Part shown: one piece after another, positions 20,540 to 34,700 of the stretch | Layout: every line of letters starts with the position of its first letter | Numbering within the stretch: position 1 is the first letter of the stretch | Assembly (NCBI GenBank): GCA_963978895.1 | Contig: OZ022247.1 | Coordinates: 1,570,256 to 1,634,255, forward strand | Source of the DNA: Erpobdella octoculata | Lineage: Eukaryota; Annelida; Clitellata; Hirudinida; Erpobdellidae | Reading direction: 5' to 3' | Length of the DNA: 64,000 bases | The notes under the pieces: model-generated | What the model was told of the DNA's origin: nothing | Databases searched by the model: none | Seen by the model: the letters and a program-made list of their open reading frames with translations, nothing else | Translations under genes and position numbers: made by a program

Positions 20540-23500
20540 TCCCTCTCGAACGTCGCTCTCCGCAGCCGGTCGTCACGGTAACGGTCTCATTACGAACTTC
20601 TAATTAATTTTTAATTTATTCAATTTATTCAAAATTGGGGGTCATGCACATTCAAAAATAACACAGCCGCACGCACACACAGATGGGCACGCACGCGCAC
20701 TCACGCATGACACAGCCACATACACATACACACACATATAAACACACACAAACGCACACAAACACACTTAAACACACATTAACAACTCACATAAACAACG
20801 AAACCACACATCGATAAAAACTACCACACTGTGGATAATAAAGCAAGCTAATAAAACCCCTCTGATGACTGATTGAAAGAAAATAAAAAATAAAAATGTG
20901 TTGCAGCGAGTTGAAAGGAAACAATGTTGAAAATATTATGATAAAAAATTAATAATAAAAAATAATTATAGTTAGTATTATAATTTAATATACTAATAAC
21001 AATTATAACAATTCAATAATTAACAGAGGTGGGAATTTTATTAACACTTACTTTGTGTGCATTGTTTAATCTTTTACTTGTGCTTTCTCGGTAGCGTAAC
21101 AAACATGGCAGCCAATGGCAGCCACCCCTATAAGCCGCCTTCATCACGGTCTGTGGCGGCGGGCTGATGTCTGCCATTCAACCAGCAGATCCGCCATCAT
21201 TAACATAGTGGAATGAATGGCTATGAACATAGCGCCGGTATTATGGCAAACTTTTAATCCAATTAACAACAAACTTAAATGGATAGTTTTTTTTTCTCTC
21301 TCTCTTTCTCTCCCCCCCCTCTCTCTCTCTCTCTCTCTCTTTCTCTCTGTCTCAAATCGGGTGTTGTTGATAACAATTGAATTGTGACCATGACAGGTAG
21401 AGCGTTTATAATGACCAGCCTCAAATGATAATCATGTTCAACCAGGTTAATCACTAACACAATGCCCTTTCGTCACGCTACCTTTGACCCGTACTCGTGC
21501 TCCCCTCCTTCTCCCCCTCTATCTTTCTTCTACTCTCTCTCTCTCTCTTTCCTTTTTTATTTTTCTTTATTTTATATTTTTTTCTTTCACACCATGGCCT
21601 GTTCTTCTGTTTCGTTTTCAATTATTATCATTTTACGTAATTTCTCTTTTAAGATCTATTTTTTTAATGCTTTTATTTAACTTCACTCGTCTCTCTGATT
21701 GTTTGTTTGTCTGTCTGTGGTGTTCAAATCTTAGAAACAAAAATTCACCTACTTCTCGACCACCTAGAGCTCTAAAACTTTCAGGAAAGCTTTATTCTGG
21801 ATGACAATACATGAATTGAATGCTTCCGACATGAATTAGGCCTTAAATCAATTAAAATTAATCGAAATTGTCCGTTAGGGTTAGAATTAGATAACAACCA
21901 ATCCATACATCGAGTTAAATTTATGAATTTTGATTTCAAGAAATAAACAATGTGCAAGATGGAGCGCAACGGTTGTTTTAGATTCAAAAATTTTAGTTCG
22001 TTGACTCAGATAGAGAAGTAAATAAAAACATTTTTTTATAAATTTTAGTTTTTATCTACACTTGTTTAATCTCTTATATTAAACTTCACCGCCGGTGCTT
22101 GCTTGCTTGCTTGAATGTTTGCAAACCCTTAAAGTGAAATTTAACTAACAAATTTTAAATAATTATCTATGTTTTTAAACAAAAACAAATTAAACACAGT
22201 TATATACATGTTTACATATATAAATTAGAAAAAGTCGTTTTAAAAGAAAAAAAAATTTGCAATACACGAAAAACTGGCAAATCCTGAAATATAAGGGATT
22301 TGTAAAAAAACCTAGTTTTTTGCGGCTTACTTGTTATTGTTTTCTCTCAATCATTTTTCAATCCTCTATAAACACATACACACATACTTACACATTCATT
22401 CACAAACACACAACAAAACGCACACACACACACATAGCTACGCGCACATTCAAATGCATCACGCTTCCGAAACGGAATTCATTTTCGAATCACTTAGCAA
22501 TCACAGAATGCATTCAACTCAACTCAACTCACTCACCTGTTCGCCAGGTTACGAACAGGTGATCACCGCCCTCCTGCTCCGCCATTGGTGCTTTTAAACC
22601 GCTGGCTCCGCCCTGTGATGCAACTTTGTAGGAGCACCTCTTCCACAGAAGTTGAAGGTGACGGTGAGATTTTCCAGGTATTGAGTTTCATAATTGGAAT
22701 AGGTAGATCCTGAATGAGAGAGAGAGAGAGGGAGAGGGGGAAGAGAGAGATATACAAATGAGTGTGATTGCTTGCTTATTACTCATAAACATATATCTAT
22801 AAATAGATGTATAGATATATAAACGTATATATATATATACACATAATGAATGTAAAAAGTTACAGTAACTGACGATTTGATGTGATCATGTCTTTACAAC
22901 CGATATGTAATCCTAGACATCCGATCGTTCGGTAACATATAACGGATTTCTTACTTTACTGAGACATGTTTACAAGTGAGGAGTCAATTAATTAATTTAA
23001 TTAATTCATAAACCATTTCCTGTAATACATTTTTATGAACATGATTTATGATATAGTTATTAGATTATTATTTTATATACTGATTATTGTAAAATATTTT
23101 TTAATTGCTTAATTTTTATATTCAACTAATGGACTCATTCACTCATGTTATGTTATGTGTGAATATAATCAAAAATTAGAACAATTTTTTAACAAAATGA
23201 AATTTATCTAGAATTATTATAATCATACCTTTTAATTATTATAAACATTGTTTATATATATATATATATATGATTATAAGAAGTTATATAATTAATTTTT
23301 TCAATCTTGTTTGTGTAGGTATTTCGTAATTTGCGTCGTTTTGTAATAGAAATTATAACTCAGAGATGTAAAAACAAAATGTTATTATTATTATTTACAA
23401 ATTTACAAGGCACTGTTACGAGACGAGAGTTAAATTATTACAATTAATATTTGTCTACAAACCCAATCGGATAATAACAGTTTATAAATAAGAATAACAA

Positions 23501-23700
23501 TATTAATATTAACAAGAATACTAATAATTCTTCTTATTATTAGTATTGTTATTATATTTTTCACTGTAGTTATTTTAGTTGATATTGATCTACTTTGATG
23601 TCCGAGATATTATGCGATTACTTACTTCCTCAACAAATTGCCCGACTGACTTCTTTTGCTACCACAAAAACACACAGACACACACCCGACCGCGTTGCCC
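20540..23700. other. 3.1-kb spacer, no gene supported
   Basis: It contains (CA)-rich sequence at 20660-20780, short CT tracts, a dispersed GCTTGCTTGAATGTTTGCAA repeat copy near 22100, an inverted CACCTGTTCG/CGAACAGGTG pair near 22536-22562, and AT-rich DNA to 23700. The short open frames lack start context, splice sites or recognisable domains. Confidence 0.5.
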
Positions 23701-23724
23701 TCATTAAACTATTAAATAAATAAG

Positions 23725-23997
<273 letters not shown>

Positions 23998-24141
23998 AAA
24001 ACAGTGGTTGTTAAGCGCTTTTGTTGGGGTATGTTGAACACAACACTCGACTATGAATGGGTACGAATCAATGCTCGATAGTATTATAAGTTGTACGGCG
24101 TACAATCCGTCACTAGCTAATTTAATAACTATCGAAGTTTT

Positions 24142-24237
24142 TGGCGGTGGAAGTGGCGCAGATGGTAAGGTAGTTGGCATGATGCGAGGCGGTGTTGCCG
24201 ATCCGACAGTCGTGGGTTCGAGTCTGAAGTTGAGACA
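24142..24237 (+). mobile_element. tRNA-derived SINE-like copy (right, plus)
   Basis: It has the same A-box-like (GTGGCGCAGATGG) and B-box (GGTTCGAGTC) elements as the left copy. The A-to-B distance is longer than in most intron-less tRNAs, so it is more likely SINE or tRNA-pseudogene derived than a working tRNA. Another (TA)n tract lies about 90 bases further at 24330-24380. Confidence 0.65.
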
Positions 24238-24326
24238 TGTATATTTGCGTTATTTCGTGGTGGATTTTACGCCATCCAAGTTTCTGATATATGTGGCTCG
24301 TAAAAACATATCAACGCTATGTTTCC

Positions 24327-24384
<58 letters not shown>

Positions 24385-24495
24385 TCGATTTTATTAACAA
24401 TATTTATATTTATTTATATTAGAAATTAATAAACACATTGTAAATATATGAGCTTGTATTAAATTTTAGTTTTTTTTAAATAATTCAATGCAGAC

Positions 24496-27400
24496 ATGAA
24501 GCCGTTGTGTGCCTTGGAAATCCGCAGCGAGCGGCCCTACGTCAGCCTCGAGGCGTCTCGATCCTTTCCAAGGCTTCAAGATGATAAGGTCTCGAAAAAA
24601 GACTCAGAAACGAACTCGAAACGAGACAAGCCAGAAAGGATGTTCGCTCGCTCTTTTTCTCCAACTTCATCGTTATCATCGTCATCATCATCATCATCGC
24701 CATCACCTCCATTGACACCTCACAATCTACTCCCACCGCCTCTCCTACCAATACGCCAATCTTTCGACCGCCGAGTTCCATCACCGCTATTACTTTCCTT
24801 TCCCTCTCTTCTACCCAATGGTTTCAGCGGCCGTGGATCTTCCCTAGGTGGAGCTGCTCATTTTCTACCGCTGCCAGCTCACGGAACAGCTTTCTCGCCG
24901 ATTCATTACGCATCGGTGCTACTCCGGCAGCACCAGGCAGCACTGGCGTACTCCTACGCCGTCCTCAGCTCCCAGCACCAACAGCAGCAGCACAAGCTAC
25001 TCCAACAGCAGCTGGCTCAGCAAGAACAGCAACAGACACGTGACGACAAGCCACCATACTTCAGACCGCACGAGGCTGCGGATGTACAGTCTTACCACCA
25101 GCTACGCGGATTGATACAATCAACGCGGCCCGACAAGAACTACTTTTATCCAAGCGACAAGCAGCTGGACGGCGGGAAAATTCTTACCAAAAACTCTGAA
25201 TCCTCTCCTATTGATCATCTTCCGGTCGACTTGAGGAAAACTTCCGCCTTCTCCGCCGGTTCGTCTCACAACCACAACTACCATTTCCACCAGCAGCTGA
25301 AGTACCTACCGCAGCTGCACCACCGCCAGCAGCACCAGCAACACCAGCAGCAACAGCAGCAGCAACAACAACAACCGGAACAACAACTGGAACTTCCGAC
25401 CGCGAAAAGTAATTTTATTTACTTTTTACAACTCCACTCATTATCTCGGCTCTTTTGATTCGCGGATCTTTCTTATCAATGGCGAGGAGTGAGTTCCGGT
25501 CGTTATCGGGATTTTAATTCAACGAGATGAACTGTCGATGATTGCCGACGACGTCTGCACTCTTTAACCAGCGACATTTTATCGCCAAGGAATTATTTTA
25601 TATTAAATGGATATTAATTGCCGACAGGGGGCGTTGATTTGCCATTTTTTCCGGGGCGAGGGCGAGCAGGGCCAAGGAAAAAGTTAGAAACCGGAGGTTG
25701 AGTGGCCACAATTTTCTTTTTCATCTTAAAGATGGTCCACTTTCTTCCGACAGTGGTGGATAAACGGGAAAGGAACTGGGGGTGGTAGTACCATGTTTTT
25801 AAAAACTTTTTCTTAAGGGTAGTCAACTTTTTCTCCAAGAATAGCAGATGACCGGCGGTATGGAGGGAGGCAGATGTACCCGATTTTTATAAAATTTCTC
25901 TGAAAAGCACTCATGTCTATTGAAATAGCGTGTTCTTCGAAGTTTCCGATTCCAAAGGAACCTTCGTAAGCGCCTCTGACTTTATCTGGCGCTATTTAAA
26001 TAAATTCACTTTATTTCAATGCTTTATAAACATACATACATATATGGATTACAAAATGACTTGGTCAATAACCATGGTAACAAACCGCTATAAGTAATAA
26101 TTATGTTGTTGTTATCCTGGTTAAATCGTCTATAAATAGAAGCCGTTGAATTTATTATGGATTGATTATTTTATGACCAACAAAGAAGCATTTAATTTTT
26201 TTTTTGAAAATATTTTTAGAAGCAACAACTTCCGGAAAAAAGTTGATCGGCATCCGCTTCCTGTTCCCGCCATTTGCCGACCACGTGACACTGTACGAAA
26301 GGGCGAAGATCTGGGTCGCCAGGCACGAGCACAAGTACTTCGTAGATTGGTCGGCCGATGACCTAGTTAGGGTCGACCTTGAACTTCGACCCATCCAGCC
26401 AATCTCGAGGCAGCAGTACAAAATACACATGAATAGGTTTTCATACTCTCATATAAATAGTTTTTATATACAAATAGAATTTACATTTTAAATTCGTTTT
26501 TTTTCGTTTTCAAGTGAATGACATTAAAATAAATTGTAAATAACCCGTTAATGCAACTTCATGCTCTGAGTTCATTCAACTTTGAACTAAACGTGAACTA
26601 AAAACATAAAAACCTCTATAATTGTTGCTATTCAGAAGCGAATTTTGTCGGAACGTAAAACTGAAATTCTGCTTGGAGACGGACTCGCCGTGGGCGAAAG
26701 AATTCTGCGAGAAGCTGAGAAAGTCGCCATCAGAAGGCGGCTTCACCGGTTTGTTGTCGTCGAGTTTTTTTTTTAGAACTTTCGTGTGCTTTTAAACGGA
26801 TTTTATTCGTTTAATGAATAATAACAACATTATTGTCGTCTGCACTGAAGATCGTGTGAGACGAATGTGGTGACCTATGACCTAACGTCAATGCGATTGC
26901 GTCTATTGTACTGGCGTTCAATGCGTTGAATGTCATCTCTTCTGTTCTGTGCCTGATGTGACTGACAGGATATAAAAACCAACACAAATTTCCACAAATA
27001 TAAGTCACAGAACATGTTATGTTAAGGTTGCTTGAGTCACTTCTTTTTTTTAGATTGGCGCAAACGTTTTGACCAATTAGCTTTACCAGCTGTATTGGAT
27101 TGCAGTACTCTTTTAGCTGTAACTGAATGAATTCATTCCAGGTTTGTGCCAAGCCAAGATAGCGGCAGCTGACTTGTGGAGGACCTACAGCGAAAACTAT
27201 AGAAGCCACCAAGCCAGGCAGCCGAACGGCTCTACTACGAAAAACGGCTCAGCCAACAAAACTTTGACAGCTAAAAAACGCACGTCAGTCGTGGAAAACT
27301 CGTCGGCTAAGAAGTGCGCCAGAATTGAAATACAAGGAGGCGAAAAGTCTGACGAACAACAAAACGACACTCCAGCTGTCGATCAGCTGCGTGGCTATTC

Positions 27401-29085
27401 GAAAATTCGAAACAACAACCACTACTACTCTTTCTACCGACACTATTACAACTGCAACAACAACAACAGTAACAACAACAACAACAGCTACTACGACAAC
27501 AACGGCGATGCTAAACTCAACGACGAAGACAACAACAAAGCCATCTTCGAAGACTCAAGCAACGAGGAAAGGCTCACATCAGTCCGCAACAACAACAACA
27601 ATCCCCAACAAAAACAACGCCGCAGTGATGACGACAGTGACGAATTTGTTGACGACGGAAGCAGAAATGTTGAAAAAATGTTTTCCAACAAATTCGTCAA
27701 CAACGGATATTCCTATTCGTCGACGCGACGTCTTCCGATCTGGTCTCCCGTCGAAAAAGTCGTCAAAACAAAACTGCCAACATTTCCAGTTGTCGAAACA
27801 ACGCCCGGGAATATATTTGGTCTCGCAGATATTTTCAAACGTACTATTGCCGAGGGCTCGCCGTCCGATAGCCTATCGGCCGAGACTTCCCTTTGTTCTC
27901 CCGGTTCAGACAGTGCCAAGGACTGTCATCAGTCGCAGTTTCTCAGCGGCAGAGATCGCGGAAAAAACTCCGCTCGTTTCGAGAAAGCGGAGATGACTCC
28001 GAGAACGACGGAGCGGAAAATTCAAGATGGCTGCGGTGCTGGAAAAACAGCTGACGAGGTGAGTAGTTGTTTTATTTATTTATTTAATGTTATTTTTAGC
28101 TTGAACGACTTTTAAATAATTAATTTGTTTATCGTTTTGAAATGATTGTTAATATTCGATTTTTTTTCTGAATATGAAATTTTAATAAATTGAAAAGCAG
28201 ATGAGCCGGATTTCGAATGAACTTCTCTCAGCCGTGTGCACCAACGAATCAGACGAATTCAACCGCATCAGCGTTCGCAACGACGGCGACGACCAAAGCC
28301 GCAAGCGCAATGGCGGCAGCTTCTGTAGCGGTCGCGATCGAATTATCAGCGCCAAGAAAGCCAGCGTGAAAAACGTTTGTTTGTCTGAAAAGAACGGTGA
28401 GCGTGCTGGAAAAGAAAAAGAGGAAAAAGAAGAAGAAGACGATGATGATGACGACAATGATGATGATGATGATGAGGATGAACGGGAAGAGAAAGTTGGT
28501 GATGATAATGATTTCAGGCTGGCGAAGATCGCCCAACGCCAATCAGATTTATTAGGCGCATCGTTACGACGTAAAGCCAAGGAATCTTCTCATTCGTCGA
28601 TGAAAGTCAAAAATCAATCAATCAGGAAAGAAGATGGTAAAATTGAATCCGCCGAAAGTCCAATCAAAGAAAAGGGTCGGAAATGTGAACGGGGTCAGGA
28701 CGAAGAAGACGGACATGATGACCCCAAGGATGGCACGCCCCCCTCTCTGGCGGCCTGTCAGCTCTACGTCGGACAGCTGACGCAGCACTACTACAACATC
28801 CAGCAACAGTTGCAGCAGCACTACTTCATGATGAAGCAGCAGCGGGAGCAGCACGGAGGGCAACAGCAGCAGCTGATGGAATGCGGCGACAAGCAGCTGC
28901 ACTTCAACTCCGACCGAATGCTGCTGGAAAACATTCCGGGCGAACAGCTGAACGCTGCTCTCAACAGTGTTGTCAACATCTGCAGCAACGACAACAACGG
29001 CGACGACGATGACAGCGACGGAGAAGTAGATGTCGTAGATGTCGTCGACTTTGACGAAGGTGACGTTCGGAAAAACGAACGATGA
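24496..29085 (+). CDS. Unrecognised ~1014-aa Q/N/S/acid-rich protein, five exons
   Basis: Exons 24496-25408, 26220-26436, 26636-26748, 27142-28058 and 28201-29085 join with GT-AG sites and matching phases to 1014 codons plus stop. Exon 1 (residues 1-304) is disordered: a Ser run, two Gln-rich stretches and a His/Gln tract. Exons 2-3 and the start of exon 4 (about 305-435) encode one compact, charged and aromatic domain (KKLIGIRFLFPPF, YERAKIWVARHEHKYFVDW, EFCRNVKLKFCLE, AKIAAADLWRTY), free of low complexity. Exon 4 is then Asn/Ser-rich, and exon 5 has an acidic Glu/Asp run, a Gln-rich stretch (IQQQLQQHY) and an acidic tail. The composition suggests a nuclear regulatory protein (inference). 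I do not recognise the domain. The first exon could be preceded by an untranslated exon. Confidence 0.78.
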
Positions 29086-31767
29086 CTCAAGTCATCGCAT
29101 CGGTCACTCTGGTGACGTAACGAATTAGTAGCGCTGATAACAATGGCGGTTTTTCGGCATGTTGGAGTTTCGTCTTTATCGATATTCGTCGAGTAACAAA
29201 CAACTCAAATCTTAATTGTATATTCGTATTGTTTTTTTTAAATTTATTTTTTAAAGTTCGTTACTGGCTAAATTTTGGCTATAAAGTTTTTTTTTAAATT
29301 TTATTTTCTTATTTTCTTCTTTCAACAAGAATCTATTTCCGAGGTGTTCTGCTATCAGCTTTGTAAACTTTGTAACCTGTATACTTTGATACCTGTGTAC
29401 ATGCATACTTTGATATTTGTACACTTCTATAATTGGATATTTGTATACTTGTACATGTGTACATTCATACTTTGATATTTGTACACTTCTATAATTGGCT
29501 ATTTGTATACTTGTATTCTTTAATAATTGTACATCTGTACGATATATTTTTATTTTATTTTCAAATTTGAAATTATTGAAAAATTATTTTCATTCGTTGG
29601 CGATTTGTTTTTTTATTTCGTTAAATCTATCGTAAAATTTATCGCCACACAAGCCGCCACCGTCACCTTCGTCGTTGGTGTCGTTGCCCCCACTACTGCC
29701 GCCACCACTACCATAATCGTCAGCATAGCCAGCCCCTTTAAGCAGTATCAGCAGACAGCAAGCTCCAGTGAACATTTACAGCTCGGGGTTGGGGGGGGGG
29801 GGGTAAATTTTACACTTTTGAAAACAAATAACAGAAACATTTTTTCAATTCATTCTCACCTCATTAATTTATTAGAATTGTATTACCAGATTTTTATACC
29901 ACATTTGTGCCTTATACTACTACCACATTTATTGACTCATACCACATCTTGTATGCCACACACGTGTCTTATGCCACTACATCTTTTATTTGTTTAAAAA
30001 AAGTCAAATAAAGTGCGCTTGTTAACACATTTGTGCAATATCATTTTGTTCATTTATTTATATGCAATAATCTGTTTATTTGGTAGGTAAAATAATCACT
30101 TTTAACTTCTTGCTATAATTCTGTTTTTCTTGGGTTTCATTTCTGGGCAAGCAAGTTTTAATTTCTGCTTTCACATTTGTTTCTAGTTTTTTTTCCAACA
30201 ATTTATTTTAATTTTTTTTCTTTGGAAATCCCAGTCTAGATTTCCGTTTCAGCCTATCTTTCAGCATATCTTTGTAACGAATATCAACAATGTTTTGTTT
30301 CATCTATTTCAACATCTTTTTTTACAATCGTAATATATTTGGCTGCTGCGAAATTATGTAATAAAGTGCGAAATTATATAATAAAGTGCGAAGTTATATA
30401 ATAAAGTGCGAAATGATTTTTTGCTGATACTCGAATGAGACAAATTCGTTTTTTTCATTTTCTTGTCTCATTGATGCTAGGTGCTGTCGATTTACAATTT
30501 CTCCCATTTTACAGCTTCTTTACAAGACTTTTTCACTACGTGTATTCTTGTGAGCATAAATCTATTTTATTTTGCGGTTGTTACAGAAACGCATTTGGAA
30601 TAAAGCTTTTGATTTATATTTTTCTAAAAATGAATTACAAATTGAATTAAATGTGAAATACTGAGAATCCATGGGAGAAACAGCTTCCTAATGATCGCAA
30701 TGGAAGATGTTCAGGTTGGGATGGGAAAAAATAAGGATCCCAAAAACAGAGTTTTAGATTTTTATTCAGATGTTGGTGCTAAGATAGACGATTCCAACAA
30801 TAATTCGAGAAGCTGATGACTAAAACACAGTAAACTATTGCAAATTTTTTTATTAAAAAAATTAAATAACGCCCTTTGGATGAACTAAAAACTAAAAGCG
30901 TATTTCTCTGAAAAAAAGTTTTAATTATTTGCTTTTATATCTTATTTAAATTTTGTTCAAACAATCTGAAAATTCACCAGAATGCGCTGTATGTCATTGA
31001 CGACAACACAAAACATAAAATTTTAAAGTAGAATCAATCCTGGAATCCGGAAATCCGCCATCTGATTCCTGGAGAAACAACAACTAAAAACTTCAACGAT
31101 CCCGCGACTGAAATCTTTATTAAAAAGACTGTCATCTGCCGAATTATAAAAAAAAATCAAGAACCATAACAAGTGAGCTTCGTTTTCACAAATCCTCTAT
31201 TGTATTATGTAATTCAACAGCTTCTAATTTTTTTTTCAAATTGTTGTTTGATGATAATAAGTCAATAAAATAAAAAACATTGACTACAGTTTTATAAATA
31301 TTTGATATACGAAGTGAGGATTGAAAATATAAATAATTTATATATATATATATATATACCTATTGTCTTTGACGATCAATAAACTCACCAAATTTCGCTG
31401 TGAGATAATGATTGACTTTGAAATCCAATCTTACGACCAATTCAAAAAAGCTTCAACCACGTCCAATGATAGTTTACGATTTCTTTGTAATTTTACTCGT
31501 TTGAACTAAAAATATTTATTTTTTAATGTTTTGATCACGTTATCTAATTTAAAAAAAAAACAATTTTTAGTTTTTAATTGTTCTTATGTTTGCTCTTTTG
31601 TTGTTTTTAGAGCGTTTCTAGTGGCAACCGTATAAATCAAATGACCGCGCTTTTTGTTTATATTATGCTAAATACACTTTTAATATTTAAACCAAAAAAA
31701 TTACGTGAATTAACTTACTAATCAAAATTGCACATTAAAATTCATTATTTAAAAAACGTCGTGAACG
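29086..31767. other. Spacer between the two large genes
   Basis: It contains a two-copy ~64-bp tandem repeat at about 29395-29520, a G13 run near 29787-29801, an AATAAA at 30007-30012 that could end the upstream gene, and three 21-bp units GCGAAATTATATAATAAAGT at 30348-30412. No gene is supported. Confidence 0.5.
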
Positions 31768-34700
31768 ATGAGTTGCAATGGGTTTATCCCAAGTCCACCA
31801 GAGGGAATTGGTGATGGAAACAAGGCTTTTCCCTTTTTCTCGAACGTGGTCTATTTTCCGCGAAGAAAATCAGCATCAGTTCTCACTTACGAACGGCAAA
31901 AGGAAGCCAGGGAAGAGGTACAACGGGCCGTGGCGGCCAATCGCTTCTTCACCATCCAGGGTCCCTACCATGCCGTTAGGGAAGGCTTACGCCGACGCGG
32001 CTGGGTCGAAAAGTTTTACCTGTTTTCGATCTATCGCAACCGTTTCGCCGAAAACCAGAACAACGAAGACGGCGAAATGACAGACGGAGATGGAAACAGG
32101 ATTCATCTCGAGGACCACGGAAGCACCGTTCCTCCGTGGAAGGAAGACGCCGGCTACTATGGTTTGATGTCGCGTCTCGTTCAGAAGTACGAGCCTGTCT
32201 TTTTCTGGGGCGTCAGACGGGACGTTTTCGATCCGAAGCTGCTCAAGCCGAACCAGCTGGTCAATCACTTCGCCCGTGCGGTTTTCACCTCGAAGGTTGG
32301 ACTGTGCAGGTACCTACACGAGCTGCCCTGGTTCGAGCAGAACTGCAGTAAAACGTTTTATCCGAGGTCCTATCAGCTTGCCAAAGCTGACGAGAAAGAC
32401 GCGTTCGAAGAAGACTTCTGTCTCACCGCCTGCGTCAGCTTGCTCAAGATTCTGAAAGAATCATTCCTGTCGACCAAGTCGCTTGACGATGATAAAGAAT
32501 CAGGAAAGTATTTAGTGGTTTCTGAAAAGATCCTGACCCAAGCCCTGAAGGTCTGCAGGAGGTATCTGTCCAGCACCATCCACGAGGACATCGACGAGCC
32601 GAGCACCATTTTTTGGATCGGCCATTACGAAGAGCTACTGGACGTGTATTATCAAGCCAGAAAGTTCCCCGGGTCGGTCCTCTGCTCTGACATGAACAAT
32701 GCGTCTCTGGAAATCGAAGTCATCTTACAGGAGATCAGCCAGAAGTGTCCCCAGTTTGAGATCGACGGTACCAGGGACGTCTGGATTGTCAAGCCAGGTG
32801 CCAAGTCGCGCGGTCGGGGTATCCAGTGCTTCGACGATCTGAAAGAAATCCTCAAGCTCGTTGAAAATGGGAGTTGCATCAGCGAGAAGAAATATGTCAT
32901 TCAAAAGTACATCGGTACGAGCCATTTTGATGCTTAATTTATTAAAAGTGTTTCTTTAAATTTTATTTTCACGAGGTATTTTAATTATTTTAAGCTTCAA
33001 ACTACATAACCTGTAGATTAGGTATTATGTTGGATTGACTTTATTTTTATGAGACTAATGTTTTATCAACTTGTTGTAATTTCTTTAAATTAATTTCACC
33101 TAAAATGAAGTAATTATGATTCAATGTTTTCGTACAAATTACGATCAAAGGATTCTGACGGGGAGAAAACAAAAAAGACAATAAGAAATAGAAAGCGATA
33201 CTTTACATGCAAAAGCCACTTCGCGTATAAAAGATTTCCGATAAAACCTGTTTTCAAATCCCTTATAATTACCTTCATGACCGGCCCTGCTTGCTTGCTT
33301 GCTTGAATGTTTGCAAACCTTGAAAGTGAAAACTAACTAGTTTGTAAATTAGTTAATTAATTAACACAATTTAAACTTATCTGCCTCAAAAGAAAAACCT
33401 CTTCTTATATACAAGACCAAATTCGACATTCGACAATGGTTCCTGGTTACAGATTGGAATCCGTTAACGTTGTGGTTCTACAAAGACTGCTATCTTAGGT
33501 TCTGCTCTCAAGAATTTACTCTGGACGATTTTTGCTTGTTGGTTTTTTGTTAATTTCTCTTTCATTGTTTATTGATTTGCATCTTTATTAGTTTAGTTTT
33601 ATTCCGATACGATAAGTTGGAAAAAAATCATTACTCTGAAAGGAAAAGTTCTCGTTGATGACATTCATCCAATAACCTGATATGTGATTACTAAAAAGAT
33701 ATCGTTGTTTAGTATCATTCCGGTAAAAACAATGAATGGCTCTGCTGTGCATAATTAAAGCCGTGAAAATAATAAATTTATTTAATAATTATTGAAACAA
33801 AAAAAAACATACCGGATTATAATTTCCACAATTCTTAGATCGATCCATTTATCGAACAACTCTATACAGAAAAACTTCAAAAACGGGGCAAGATCGACTA
33901 AGCTGCCCGACGACAACATGTGGACGTGCCACAGGTTCAAGAGCTTCTTGTCAGAGAACGGAGCCCCCGAAGGAGTCTGGGATCAGATTATTTACGACGG
34001 CATGAAGAAGGCCATAGTGTGGTCTCTACTGTGCTGTCAAGAAGTTGTGGAGCACAGAAAGGTTGTGACATTATGGGGTTAAGGTCAAACTGAAGAGGGG
34101 ATACTAATACTAACCCACGTAGATTAAATTTAATCCTTTTAAAATGTTATAAATGAAATCTTTTGAAAATAATTTTTAATAAGCCCTGATTGTATCTTAT
34201 CACGTGTGTCTATAAACTTTCAACATATAAAGCATTATAAGCCAAATAAAGCTTTAAATATTCTTAGTCAAATATTTTGAAAATAAAAAACAATTTTATT
34301 TTCTAGTAGAATCTCATCAATGTTTGCAGTGCTTCTGATTTTGTAACAAATGCGAAAACTTTTTAAACACGATATCAAAAGAGTTTTTTATTTTATTATT
34401 ATTTATTTTATTTATTTATTTTATTTTAAAGAATACGTTTGAGCTGTACGGAGCCGACTTTATGCTGAGCGAGAACTACCAGCCGTGGCTCATAGAAATC
34501 AATGCCAGTCCTTGCATGGCTGCCTCGACGTCCGTCACCGCTTACATGTGTCCCCGGGTTCTTGAAGATACTCTAAAAGGTTTGCCAAATTAAAAAAAAA
34601 GTTAACACGGTCGTTATAAAAAAAAATTTAACAAAATCTATCAAGCTGTTTTCATAGATTCCACACACACACTTCTTCAACTGTTTGTGTGGAAACCACA

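Noticed and set aside
24142..24237. Functional tRNA gene
   Set aside because: A and B boxes are present, but the spacing is too long for an intron-less tRNA and no clean cloverleaf was found by eye. An inverted copy and TA tails point to a SINE-like element.
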